From positions 496,001-560,000 of the forward strand of contig OX337231.1 of assembly GCA_946965045.2 (NCBI GenBank): a stretch of DNA of 64,000 nt, written 5' to 3'. Positions 21,227 to 30,533 of the stretch are shown here, one piece after another. A program made the translations under genes and the position numbers. Numbering within the stretch: the first letter of the stretch is position 1; the number at the start of each line of letters is the position of its first letter. The notes beneath the pieces were generated by a model. That model saw only the letters and a program-made list of their open reading frames with translations, searched no databases and had not been told where the DNA came from. The stretch comes from Epithemia pelagica. Lineage: Eukaryota; Bacillariophyta; Bacillariophyceae; Surirellales; Surirellaceae.

Positions 21227-21752
21227 ATCTTTCCTCGTGGTGAAAGTGTGTTATTGTTGAAAAAGAATACCATGGTACGTTGAGTTGCAGTATGACATTA
21301 AGATTTATTAGTTTATTCCTTCATATTATACTTTAGTACATTGTCGTGTTTGTTTCCATGAAGTGTCGAAAACGCAAAATATGAGATAAGAATCATAGCT
21401 CGTCTGGGACCAATCACGAACTCCCTCGTACATCCATACGAGACGCGCCCGCAAACCGGGACCCAACTACCGACACTGGGAAGCTGGATGACGACGATGA
21501 CAATGATGATGACCATGACAATCACGACCATAACGATGATGAAGAGGACAAACGGGATGAGCGATGATAGCTACAACAAGGACGACTACAATACAACAAC
21601 GACAATGATAGCCACGACAATGACGAGGACTTGGACGACGACAATAATGATAATCACAACAAGAACGACTGTAGAAGCACTACAAGTACCATGATGACAA
21701 ATCGATTCATATTTAGTGATTAAGGATACCTAAAACGTCCATCAGTAGATAT
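21227..21752. other. Convergent intergenic region with GA/AC-rich low complexity
   Basis: Between the convergent SET-2OG and basic-protein genes. About 21485-21690 is a degenerate run of GATGAC/ACAATG-like triplets that gives long but meaningless frames. No other feature seen. Confidence 0.45.
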
Positions 21753-22626
21753 CTAGTACGCCTCGTCCTCATGATCCAAGTACTCGGGGCCGAAACTGTT
21801 GTGCTGCGTACCGATGAAGTCTTCTTGGGTTTCGAGAAATCCATCATCGGCATACGAATCGATGGATGTCCGGTAAGCACGGGATGGATTGTTAAAGAAC
21901 AACGGAGGTGAGGAGGGGATGTTTTCTCCAACTGCCAGCGATTCATTCAAAATCTTGCGAGGGTCTGTCGCTCCACTTTCCTTCACCTGTTCTTCTGCAA
22001 TCTGACGTTGGAAGGCATGCTTCTGGGAGGGGGTCAAAGCAAAAGCTCGGGACTCCACCTTTGGGGAAGAAGCTACTTTCTTCGGGGTCACATAAGACTC
22101 TGGAGTCTTGTTCTCGATGTCGTCCTCCTTCTTGATCTCCTTCTCGGGCTTGTTGTCGGGCTTGCTGTTGGGCTTGGTGTCTGTGGCAGCAGAGTGCGCG
22201 TCGTGAGAAAGGGAGACTCAAAGCCAACAATGAACAATCAAACTTACCTTCTTTGCCGACAGCCTCGATCGCAAGGAGCTCTGCCGCGATATCCGACAGG
22301 TTAGCGCGTTTGACGTCCTTGTTGCTGACGAAGAACACTGGGATACCATCTTCATCCCCAATGGTGAGTTGCCACTGTTTGGCGCGCTCTTTCCACAACG
22401 AAGCATCCTCAAGGTTGAACGTGACTTGCCTCTTGGTCGAAGCGGGAGACTTCGTCATCATCGTCTTCTTCTTCTTCGCCTTTTTGCCCTCCACAGACTT
22501 CTTTGAAGGCATTTTCTTGCCGTTTCCCTTGTCGGAGGGAAATGCGGTTTTGCTGGAAGGAGCTGCGGCGGAATCCTGCTCCTTCGCAGATTCAGCTCGT
22601 TTGGTAGCACTACGAGTCTGGCGCAT
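21753..22626 (-). CDS. Basic, Lys-rich protein of unknown function (transposon gene)
   Basis: Two exons: 22626-22248 and 22180-21753. The 67-nt intron 22181-22247 has GTAAGT and CCACAG borders and joins the frames exactly, giving 268 residues. The N-terminal half is Lys/Arg-rich (MRQTRSATKRAES, a GKKAKKKKT cluster), consistent with nuclear or DNA-associated location. A central block (VTFNLEDASLWKERAKQWQLT...IPVFFVSNKDVKRANLSDIAAELLAIEAV) looks folded, and the C-terminal part is acidic and Ser-rich. The start at 22626 was preferred over an in-frame ATG at 22794, which would overlap the divergent neighbour. No known family recognised. Confidence 0.7.
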
Positions 22627-22773
22627 CGTTAGAAAATAAAAGTGAGGATTGGTTGGTTTGATTGTTGTGTTCGTTTGAATCGTTGGGTTCAGTCTCCATT
22701 CTTGTGTCATCTCGTGTTCCCCCCGGCGCTCATTCGTGAACAATATCGGCGCGCGCCACAATAAAGTTGCAGC
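22627..22773. promoter_or_regulatory. Shared divergent promoter region
   Basis: 147 bp separate the starts of the basic protein (-) and the 202-residue gene (+), so both must be driven from here. No core-promoter motif can be assigned with confidence. Confidence 0.4.
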
Positions 22774-23382
22774 ATGAAGCAGCTTCCGAATCACCCGCCG
22801 TCATCATCATCATCTAGAACAATCAAACAGAGACGACAGGAAGAGGCAAGGAAGAAGAGACAAGACGCGAAGATAGCCATCGCAGGGAAGAAGAAGTTCG
22901 AGTTCAATGAAGAGGACGACCGTGAGGGTGGTTTCGGTCTTCCTTTCAAGTGTTCGTTCTACGCAAGAAACGTTTGTGCGCTCCTTGGACCCATGTCGAG
23001 AAGCGCGGACACTGGAACCAACATCGTTGACCGTGGCCATCTGCTTGTCCAGCGGGAGCTCTCGACTGACTACCTTCGGATTGCAATGTTCCACCGGGAT
23101 GCAACGAATGAGCATGAGGAACCAGCGTTGGTTATTCCAGTTGGGTTCATCGCTCTGTCGCATTTGGACCAGGTCTTCGGAAAGACGAGCAAGAACGAAG
23201 AAGTCACGGGACGCATCCGCCTCTACACACGCTGCTCCATCACCCCTAAAGCGTGCATGGAGCCCCAGGTTGTCACAATCTACATGGGCTGCAATGACAT
23301 GGATCGTTTCAACATTTCGCTTGGTTCGATCATGGTCAAGTACCCTCATCAAAACCTCTTCTTCAATCCACAAGACAAGTGA
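22774..23382 (+). CDS. Hypothetical 202-residue protein (transposon gene)
   Basis: Starts MKQLPNHPPSSSSS, followed by a highly basic helix (KQRRQEEARKKRQDAK) and a folded-looking region without membrane segments (KCSFYARNVCALLGPMSR, GHLLVQRELSTDYLRIAMFH, VIPVGFIALSHLDQVFG, QVVTIYMGCNDMDRFNISL). The mix of hydrophobic strands suggests a small beta-rich domain. Intact, no introns needed, divergent from the basic-protein gene. I do not recognise a family. Its place between the terminal inverted repeats suggests an accessory function in transposition. Confidence 0.7.
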   Translation: MKQLPNHPPSSSSSRTIKQRRQEEARKKRQDAKIAIAGKKKFEFNEEDDREGGFGLPFKCSFYARNVCALLGPMSRSADTGTNIVDRGHLLVQRELSTDYLRIAMFHRDATNEHEEPALVIPVGFIALSHLDQVFGKTSKNEEVTGRIRLYTRCSITPKACMEPQVVTIYMGCNDMDRFNISLGSIMVKYPHQNLFFNPQDK

Positions 23383-23924
23383 TTAACTATTTACTAGTGT
23401 TTTAAGGTTATCATTTGAGTATGTACAAGTAGGATCTTTCCTAATTCTATAGCTGTGATAAGTTGCGTTTACTGGTGGTACGGCTGTGTGAGTCACAACA
23501 ACGAAAAGAACATCCCTCTTCGCTGTGAACGACGCAACTTCTAGTCTTAGTTCCATCTATATTACGCAAAGAGTGCCATTTTTGAAGTGAACAACACTAC
23601 AAATATTCATAGTCTTTGTTCTATTTTCTATGATTCGATTCTACGATAGAGGTGCATTGGTTGCGCCGAAGTTTTGCCGTAATTTGCCGTGGTAAATCAC
23701 GCGCCGACAACCTTCAACTAGATAAAACAACACCTACAACACGAATACAAGGCAACTAACATTCCCCATGCTCAACCAATGTATGAAGAAGAGATTCGAC
23801 GTATGGGATTACGGAGCCGTCTCCTATGTGGCAAGAGATCGGTCAAAAGGACCGTTCACCATGGTCGATTTTTGGTAGAACGGTAGAGGCATAATTAGAA
23901 GGGCTATATTAAGAGGATGGCAGG
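23383..23924. other. Transposon right arm, non-coding
   Basis: About 0.5 kb between the last gene and the right terminal repeat. No supportable coding region. Confidence 0.4.
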
Positions 23925-23989
23925 CGCTTTTACGTAGAATTTCTACCAAGCGCTACGTCGTTGACATTCCGCTTGAACTCAGCTTGTAG
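23925..23989 (-). repeat. Right terminal inverted repeat
   Basis: Reverse complement begins CTACAAGCTGAGTTCA and contains AACGACGTAG, matching the left end. The next gene starts 58 bp beyond the inferred end. Confidence 0.65.
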
Positions 23990-24043
23990 CGATGACCCAG
24001 CCCTTACCTAGCCCATAGAGAAATTCCTTCGCTCAACAACAGC

Positions 24044-26211
24044 ATGCAACGCCGCCGTACACCGTCCACCATGACCCCTAGACCTACGTCTTGCTTAAGA
24101 TCTGCAACGGAGAAAATATCACAGGGGGAAACGCCATATCCAATGGCGGATTTACCACGTGACAGATCCGATCCTTTATGGAATGCTATTCAGCAGGAAT
24201 ACCGCTTGACGCTTCCCGAACTTGGTGCTCTCAAGAATGCTGTTCATGCATCCGAAGGAATGAATGAAGGTAAGGCGGACGTTGTACAGATGGAGCATGA
24301 TCCGATCGCCGATGCTAGTGAGGCTACCAGTGCAGAACCGAACATCGAACCGGTGGAGGAAAGCCACCTCCTCTTCTTCCAGTTCCAAATGCATCAGTAG
24401 CGTCACCCATCCCAGCAAGTGTGCAGCAAGCAAATGGTGAGAAGTGTTTTCGATTTGATTAGATGTTTTATTGTTGAATTTATTCAATTCGTCCTTGTTG
24501 AATTTATTCAATTCGTCCTTGTTGAATTTGATCTCGTCGTCCTTTTGGCTAACTTCAATCCACCCTCTGTGTTTTTGTTTGCTCCCCTCTCAATTTTCCT
24601 CATCAATGCTGGTGCTTGGCTTGAAAAACAGAGCTATTCCCAGCAGCAATAAAAAGGGGACGACACGAACCTGCACGATACGTGAAGGGTGTAGATCCAG
24701 AATCCCCGTTAACCATCGCTCGAGAACAGCTTGTCATCCGGATCCTGAGGCTGACATTCCTAAATGAGCTGGTTCTTCTCAAAGGCCCGGCGGCTGTTGG
24801 CAAGTCAAGTTTAATGAATCTTGCGCAGCACTACTGCAGAACGCATGAATCAACGGAAGAGTTGTTTGTCCCTACAACTGGGTATACTTTTATCGAGAAA
24901 GAACAAGACGGCAAGCCAGCTCTTGAGCAACTCCAGGACGCTATAGAGAAGCTTCCCCCATGTCCCGAGTCTGATCCACACCGCATCCTCTTCTGTGATG
25001 ACATCCAGAATGTGCGCAGCTCTTTCTGGGAGAAACTGGTGAACTCGGACTTTTTCAAGAAACACAAGGTGAAAATTGTGGGAGCGACTACGCGTCAATG
25101 TGCAAGCGATCCTGCTTCCCCAGTACTCGGAGCGGATGCGCTGCTGACGTTTTCTGACCTGCGTTTGTCACCAGAGGAGGTGGGGGAGTTTCTTGTGGAA
25201 TTCCTGAGGGCTAAACACTGCTTGTCAAGGCTTCCCAAGGCAGACAAGCAGATGGTGATCAGTGCTACCGTCGATCAGTGCAGTGGACATGTCTATGCCA
25301 TAATGGCGTCACTAGACAAACTGGATGAGTTTGCCCAATTGTCTTCTAATGCTAATGCCAAATTGATGATCTCCCATCTGCTCTCGAACGATTTTCTGAA
25401 GCACGCCTACACCAGAATTTGGCCGAAAAATGTGGATAACTTTTCACCGGAGATGAGACGTGAGCTTGAAAATGCAATGCTACATGATACCCCTGTGAGC
25501 ACCGAACTTCAAACCCTTCTTTTGAACGTTTATTTTCTTCAAGATTCCAACCAGTCCATAGAACCAAGACGGTGGTCCGAGGTCAAGCAAGAAGTTTCAT
25601 TCAAACTGTCTGCGAGACGGCTCTACTCTTGCTTGTTCAGTACCAGGGCCCCTGAAGGTACTAAAGTTTCAAGCATTGAACATCTTGTTTCGCGTGCTCT
25701 TTCAAAGTTCAAACGTGAGAATCTGCTGCAGAGCTTGAAGGCACCCGATAGCCAGGCCCCTCTCCCCAAGGAAGGACCGCTGCAACAGATGTTTTTTATG
25801 GGCCTCACGTCAAGCTTGCCCGCTTCTACCGAGGTTGTCGCTGAGATGAGTGCTATATTGCCAGAACGTGGAAGCAGAAAGAGAGGAGAACTTGACTTCT
25901 ATGTGAACAGTGGCTACTACTATGGGATTGAACTGATGCGACAAGGTAACAATTTCAAGGAGCACAAAGAGAGATTCATTGAACCTCTTCCTGGACAGCC
26001 CGCTTCTTCAGACAGGGGGAAGTATTTTACGCCAGAGATAAAAGCCTTTCGCGTAGTCGACTTTGAGGCGGCTGGGTTTGAAGCAAAGGACAAAGATGAA
26101 AGCAGGCTACTTGTTGTGTTTTCGAAAGACTACGATGGCTGCACCATGACGTCCTGGTCGTCGTCGGGCCAAGCAAAAGTCACAACTATTGCCTTCTCAG
26201 GAGGGAACTAG
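24044..26211 (+). CDS. Crinkler-like P-loop NTPase plus restriction-nuclease-fold protein
   Basis: Three exons fit: 24044-24269, 24383-24436 and 24644-26211 (introns 24270-24382 GTAAGG...TTCCAG and 24437-24643 GTGAGA...CCCAG), giving 615 residues; the first two exons are inferred from frame continuity. A disordered N-terminus precedes an NTPase with Walker A (GPAAVGKS, about 141-148), Walker B (ILFCDDIQN, about 208-216) and a sensor-like VGATTRQ. The C-terminus has RGELDFYV...YGIELMRQGNNFKEHKERF (from about 507), the D...E pattern of the nuclease domain in Crinkler-type proteins of oomycetes, fungi and algae. In that family NTPase-nuclease pairs act as secreted effectors or intracellular conflict proteins. 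No signal peptide seen, so an intracellular role is possible. Confidence 0.75.
24474..24530 (+). repeat. 24-bp tandem repeat inside an intron
   Basis: TTGAATTTATTCAATTCGTCC occurs twice in tandem and a third, diverged copy follows, within the second intron of the Crinkler-like gene. No stop-free frame joins the exons through it, which supports the intron. Confidence 0.6.
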
Positions 26212-27067
26212 ATCCACAAAGCAAAGGAACCGTAATGATGCACATTTATTATCATGGACGTCAAGACGACACATCTTCTACTCCCCTGCATCATTCCGAG
26301 ACGATCGATTTGGGCCAACTGGAAACTCTTGGTGGTGGTGGTGGTAGGGATAGTTGGGTGACAACCTCCAGCAATACAACTACATCAAGGACGACGACAG
26401 TCACCAATGCACTATCGCAACGCTTGACGACTGTCGCACAATGGCATGCGTGGATGCACTAACAGGGCTTTGTCTTGAGACCCACTCAAAAAGTCCAACA
26501 CTTGTTGCAAGAACGTCAACTGGAGCACCAAGAGTACCAAACGCAAGCTCGAATTCGACACGACAAGTACCATGCCATTCGAATTCGACAACAGCAACAA
26601 CAACAGCAACAATTGGCATTTGCGAATTAGCAGGATCCTTCGTGATCCAGGCGGTTGATTTGATTCTTCGATGTAACAGTGTCGGACTGGTGCAATGGAA
26701 ACTCGTTCTGGTAAAAGGATTGGAATGAATAGGAGAGAGAGAGAGAGAGAGAGAGAGCAGCCTGTTTGGACCCTCCACTCTTATTTTGAGGGAATCGTGG
26801 AGCAGAAGCCATGTATGGATGTTCTAAACACAGTCCTCGCTTTGTGAAACAATGACTGTCCAATGACAAGAGAAGCAAAAGATCCTACGTGGATCCCCCC
26901 ATGGCACAATACTCAGAATCTTAAAATATCGTCTACCATTGGTTATCCCTATTCTACGGAGCATCGGTTCGTCCAGCCGTGTCATATGACCGAGGGGAGC
27001 GAATGATCGAAAGTCCTAGTGTTTGGAAACAAAAAGACTATACACCGTTGTGCTTCTTGTTTCTGTA
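26212..27067. other. Intergenic, with (GA)n microsatellite
   Basis: A clean GA dinucleotide run lies at about 26733-26758. Frames crossing it are low complexity. I see no gene in the remaining 0.8 kb. Confidence 0.5.
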
Positions 27068-27919
27068 TTACCACTGACATTCCTTGACACCTTCTCCATA
27101 GTTACCATGCCAAAACTTGCCCCTGCTTTCTACCGTCACGTGTTGATCCATGGCTTGGATAATTCCTTGGACACTAACATCGACAGAACGTTGACCGGGC
27201 AGAGGTTGTTCGTTGGGCGCGAAGTCGGTAAAGACCGATCCGGGATGGACCAAGCCCACGGCAACCTTGGCCGGTGTATCCTTGTCCTTGCCCAAGGCCT
27301 TGGGCAAATCATGACTCATCGACTTGCCAATCATGTTGACGGATGCCTTGGCGGCACGGTACGCATAAATCCCACCCGATGTATTGTCCGAGAGGGACCC
27401 CATGAGAGACGTAATGACCACCACCTTGACGGTCGTTTCACCATCGTTGTTGACGGCCGCTTGAAGATTGGGCTGTAAGGCCTTGGTCAGAAACAAGGGT
27501 GCCATAGAATTGAGTTGAAAGGCATACATCATGCGGTACGGTGTAATATCGGACAAGGTTTGAGATCCAAAAAATTCGGGAATGGTGGTAAAGTTTTCGG
27601 GAGGTCCATAACCACCGGCATTGTGAATCAACAAATGGACCGGCGTGGGAGAAGCACTGGCCGTTTGCAAGGCCGTGGTGACGGCTGCTCCACCATCAAA
27701 GGCGTCTTCTTTGAGCAAATCCAATCCTTCGACAATGGTCAAGGTCTTGTCGGCATGACTGGTATAGGAGGTGGCCAATTCGGTCAAGGCCGTTGTGGTT
27801 TTGCGACACAGGGCAAAAATCGTACCATACCGGTCATCCAATAGCAATTGACGACAGAGTTCCAATCCCAAGCCCTTGTTGGCACCCGTGATGACGACAT
27901 TTTGCAATTTGGAAGCCAT
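27068..27919 (-). CDS. Short-chain dehydrogenase/reductase, copy A
   Basis: 283 residues, single exon. Classical SDR features: the cofactor motif TGANKGLG near residues 10-17, NAG in LLIHNAGGYGP, the catalytic Ser in VITSLMGS, and Tyr/Lys in YAYRAAK. Length is typical of soluble NAD(P)H-dependent carbonyl or alcohol reductases; it most resembles the C-factor/CsgA-like subgroup. Substrate unknown. It is the outermost member of a local array: a truncated copy (38367-38873) and an intact copy (42274-43140) lie downstream on the same strand. The three share the C-terminal GKFWHGNYGEGVK-type ending. Confidence 0.92.
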   Translation of the reverse strand: MASKLQNVVITGANKGLGLELCRQLLLDDRYGTIFALCRKTTTALTELATSYTSHADKTLTIVEGLDLLKEDAFDGGAAVTTALQTASASPTPVHLLIHNAGGYGPPENFTTIPEFFGSQTLSDITPYRMMYAFQLNSMAPLFLTKALQPNLQAAVNNDGETTVKVVVITSLMGSLSDNTSGGIYAYRAAKASVNMIGKSMSHDLPKALGKDKDTPAKVAVGLVHPGSVFTDFAPNEQPLPGQRSVDVSVQGIIQAMDQHVTVESRGKFWHGNYGEGVKECQW

Positions 27920-28439
27920 TGTGCTGTTTCTTGTTGTGAGGTTGTCTCGTTCAATCGAGCTTTTTTATGATAGAATGACACAAACAGAATCGGTGTTTGT
28001 AGTTACAAGGATTGTTTCTGGAGAAACCCACAAAGAATCCTCTTTTCAACGTATCTTTTGTGCTGATCCGGATCGTTGCCCATGTGTCATCGTGCTCCGA
28101 CCAAAAAAGATCTCGCATACAGGAAACGGTCCGCGAGCGAATCTTTCGAGGAAGATCCAAGATGCTCGCGTGACAACCCAGCGCGAAAGATTACACAACA
28201 AGAATATATATCATTTGTAAAACAGTGTCTACGTCCATGAGGTGTAACTACCCTCGCTATGTTGCCCCTCTTAATACCTCTACGTACTCTCTCTAGGAGT
28301 AGCTACTCCTAGTAGGAATAGAGTCATGGCCATGGCGTGTCCATTGTCCATGGCTAGAGCACATGCAAGGACAGCATAGGTCAAGTCGGAGGAATAACCA
28401 TCCAGGCCTACACCGATACGGTGGAGCTGCCCTACACTG

Positions 28440-28795
28440 CAAAACCCAAACATGCTCTATTGGCAGGAACGCGACACATCCAATGTACCCGGATTCCGTT
28501 GGTTGGGAACATCAAGGTGGACCTCAAAATGTCAATCGGAATGACAGCTCTAACGGTCACGGATTGATATTCGAGGTCGAGCTTGCTTTTCCCAACAATC
28601 TGAACCATTGTCTCGTGAAACAACCCTGGGGACCAACGCAGTGTTACGACAGGAAAACAAAATGCACACGGATTCAGTTGATTGGGAAAATCAAGCTCAA
28701 CCTCGAATGTCAATAGGAATGACAGCTCTAACGGTCACGGATTGACATTCGTGGTCGAGATTGCTTTTCCCCAACAAACTGAAGGTTTTTGTTGT
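28440..28795. repeat. About 180-bp tandem duplication
   Basis: GGAATGACAGCTCTAACGG, followed by TCACGGATTGA, occurs at about 28540 and 28718, each preceded by related GGATTC-GTTG(G/A)TTGGGAA blocks (28490s and 28670s). No coding function supported. Confidence 0.6.
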
Positions 28796-28809
28796 CAAGC
28801 GGGTTTTTG

Positions 28810-29960
28810 TCACGTGATCCAGAGACGACCATCAAAATTTGAGGAGTTTGCTAGATCTGTGCATTGCCTCAGGCGCTCTATAGGAGCGTCGACGAGCGCC
28901 TTACTGTCCTCAAGTCGTTCCGTTTCCAAGTCGGCAAGGTCAAACAAGTAAAGTGTACCATTGAACCAACCAATGTGATGCCATCGTTGATCTGATTCTG
29001 CAAAGTAGCTGTGATGCTTCACAAAGCATGTTTCCAAACGCAGTCGGATCTCAGTCAGCAACTCACTTCGCTCTTGCTCTTCCGTATGCTTCAAGTAGGG
29101 GTGGACAACACACTGTATCCCATTCCAGCATGGTTGCCAAACATATATCCCTTCAGCTCGTTGCCGTACACATGTTCTTGTACGCTTGACCCTCTTTTGG
29201 AACCGCCGCCTTGCCATTCGCCTCAACATCCTTTTGGATCCGAGGCAGTTTGGTTGCATGGCGACGTTTGACGTACATCATTACAACAACGTCGTAGCCG
29301 TCCAACGTCAGTGCACGGTATGCTTTCGACGTTGTCCCCGCTCCAGGGTGATCAACCAAGTATAATGTGCTGGACTTGTTCCATGGCCAATCCCAATCCA
29401 GTCCCAATATCTTTTCCTCTTGGCGCCCTGGTAGGTTGCTCGAAGATTACCCCATATGTGGGAATGCTTCTCCAGGCAAAGAACCTCTGCTTCAACCGTT
29501 CGATTTTCGCGAAAGGGATGAATGCCACGAGGATAAAAAGCCGTCCAGAGAGCAGAACATGGCGTTGCTTCAACCAAGCCACGTGCCGAACCCTTTCTGG
29601 AACAAATGACATGGCGTTTGTCGGGTTGGGGGTGAAACCCTCTTGTTCTTGATCCACGACGACAGCGGCTGACAGTACTGTGAGATGCCACCGCTTCCTC
29701 TGTCACTGGCGACGGAGTGCATCGTTTCTCAGACTCGGCATGGGTGTTGTCCGCGGCAACACCTGGTGTGCCAGCATCTCGTGCATCAGGAGACCTCTCA
29801 CAATACGATCAATTTGTTCCGGCAAGTATCTATTTTTCTAAAGGTCCTCGAGCACTCTTTGAGAGGCATTGTTCTCCAGCTCTTCTTCTTTTTCTTCTTC
29901 GTCTTGCCTTTTCAGGTCTTCTTTCACTTGTCGTCGTTTTGTTCTCTTCCTCGGGCTGGA
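28810..29960 (-). pseudogene. Kinase-like (DUF5898-type) protein, copy A, frameshifted
   Basis: Three overlapping minus-strand frames, read N to C, give LYLVDHPGAGTTSKAYRAL, DGYDVVVMMYVKRR, QCVVHPYLKH, DQRWHHIGWFNG and LYLFDLADLE. This is a family known mainly from diatoms with a glycine-loop/Lys pattern resembling an atypical kinase; the DUF5898 label is from memory and tentative. At least two frame changes (around 29370 and 29200) break it. Further 5', 29790-29960 is a remnant of a coiled-coil region that is longer in copy B. Copy B ends one frame with the same AYKNMCTATS stop, so the damage predates the duplication. Confidence 0.6.
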
Positions 29961-30234
29961 GAAGCCATAGTTACGACATCTGGCGTCTCTCCGTTATTTG
30001 TACATGTACATGGGGTGCGCACACGCATGTCCGCAAATTTTCATGAAAGTCGATGAGCACCGTAACTCCCAGCGGGTACGTTTTGGAGGTAGTAAATCTC
30101 AGCCCGACTCATTTCCCGTCGCTTTTAAGGTTGTACACACTCCAAAGTCGGCCGCTGGGACGTAAAAGGGAGGCAAAGCTCTTTCACATTCCCCTTTCCC
30201 CATGAAAACTTTCCACCTTCAGTATGACCATGAC

Positions 30235-30533
30235 TGTTGAGCAGAATGGTTTGGCCGTCAGCTTTTACCACTTTACTGTAAAATTGAACGTAATCCTATT
30301 TTACTGGCTTGATTGTTTCCAAAGAATGAGCTCTAGGTTCATTTGTTGGCGATTTGTTCGCCTTGCCTCTTCTGACTACGTCAGCGAACGTCACGCGTGC
30401 GGAGCTCGTCCTGCTTGTTTTGTTCTCCATAGTATTCTTCATTGTCTTTGGTCTTGCTTTCATTGTCTTTGGTCTTGCTTCGCCAGGCGTTCCCGCGTCG
30501 CAGTGTTTTCTTACTTGCTCATTATTTCCAACA
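30235..30533 (-). repeat. 3' LTR of copia copy 2
   Basis: 299 bp, TGTTG...CAACA, same as 36205-36503 by eye. It encodes the last 78 residues of pol on the minus strand, with the stop at 30296. To its left are the severed first bases of the kelch gene (ATG at 30224). Confidence 0.96.

Larger units (their letters stand above)
14323..23986. mobile_element. Candidate 9.66-kb DNA transposon carrying transposase, SET-2OG fusion and two more genes
   Basis: Inverted repeats lie at both ends. CTACAAGCTGAGTTCA at 14320-14335 recurs inverted at 23974-23989. Further in, AACGACGTAG at 14347-14356 recurs inverted at 23953-23962, followed by a looser TAGAA.TT.TAC..AAAA block. If the target duplication is TA, as for IS630/Tc1/mariner relatives, the ends are 14323 and 23986; no longer duplication is visible. 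Inside are four genes: DDE transposase (+), SET-2OG (+), a basic protein (-) and a 202-residue protein (+). The boundaries are read by eye, and membership of all four genes is inferred from the flanking repeats. Confidence 0.65.
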
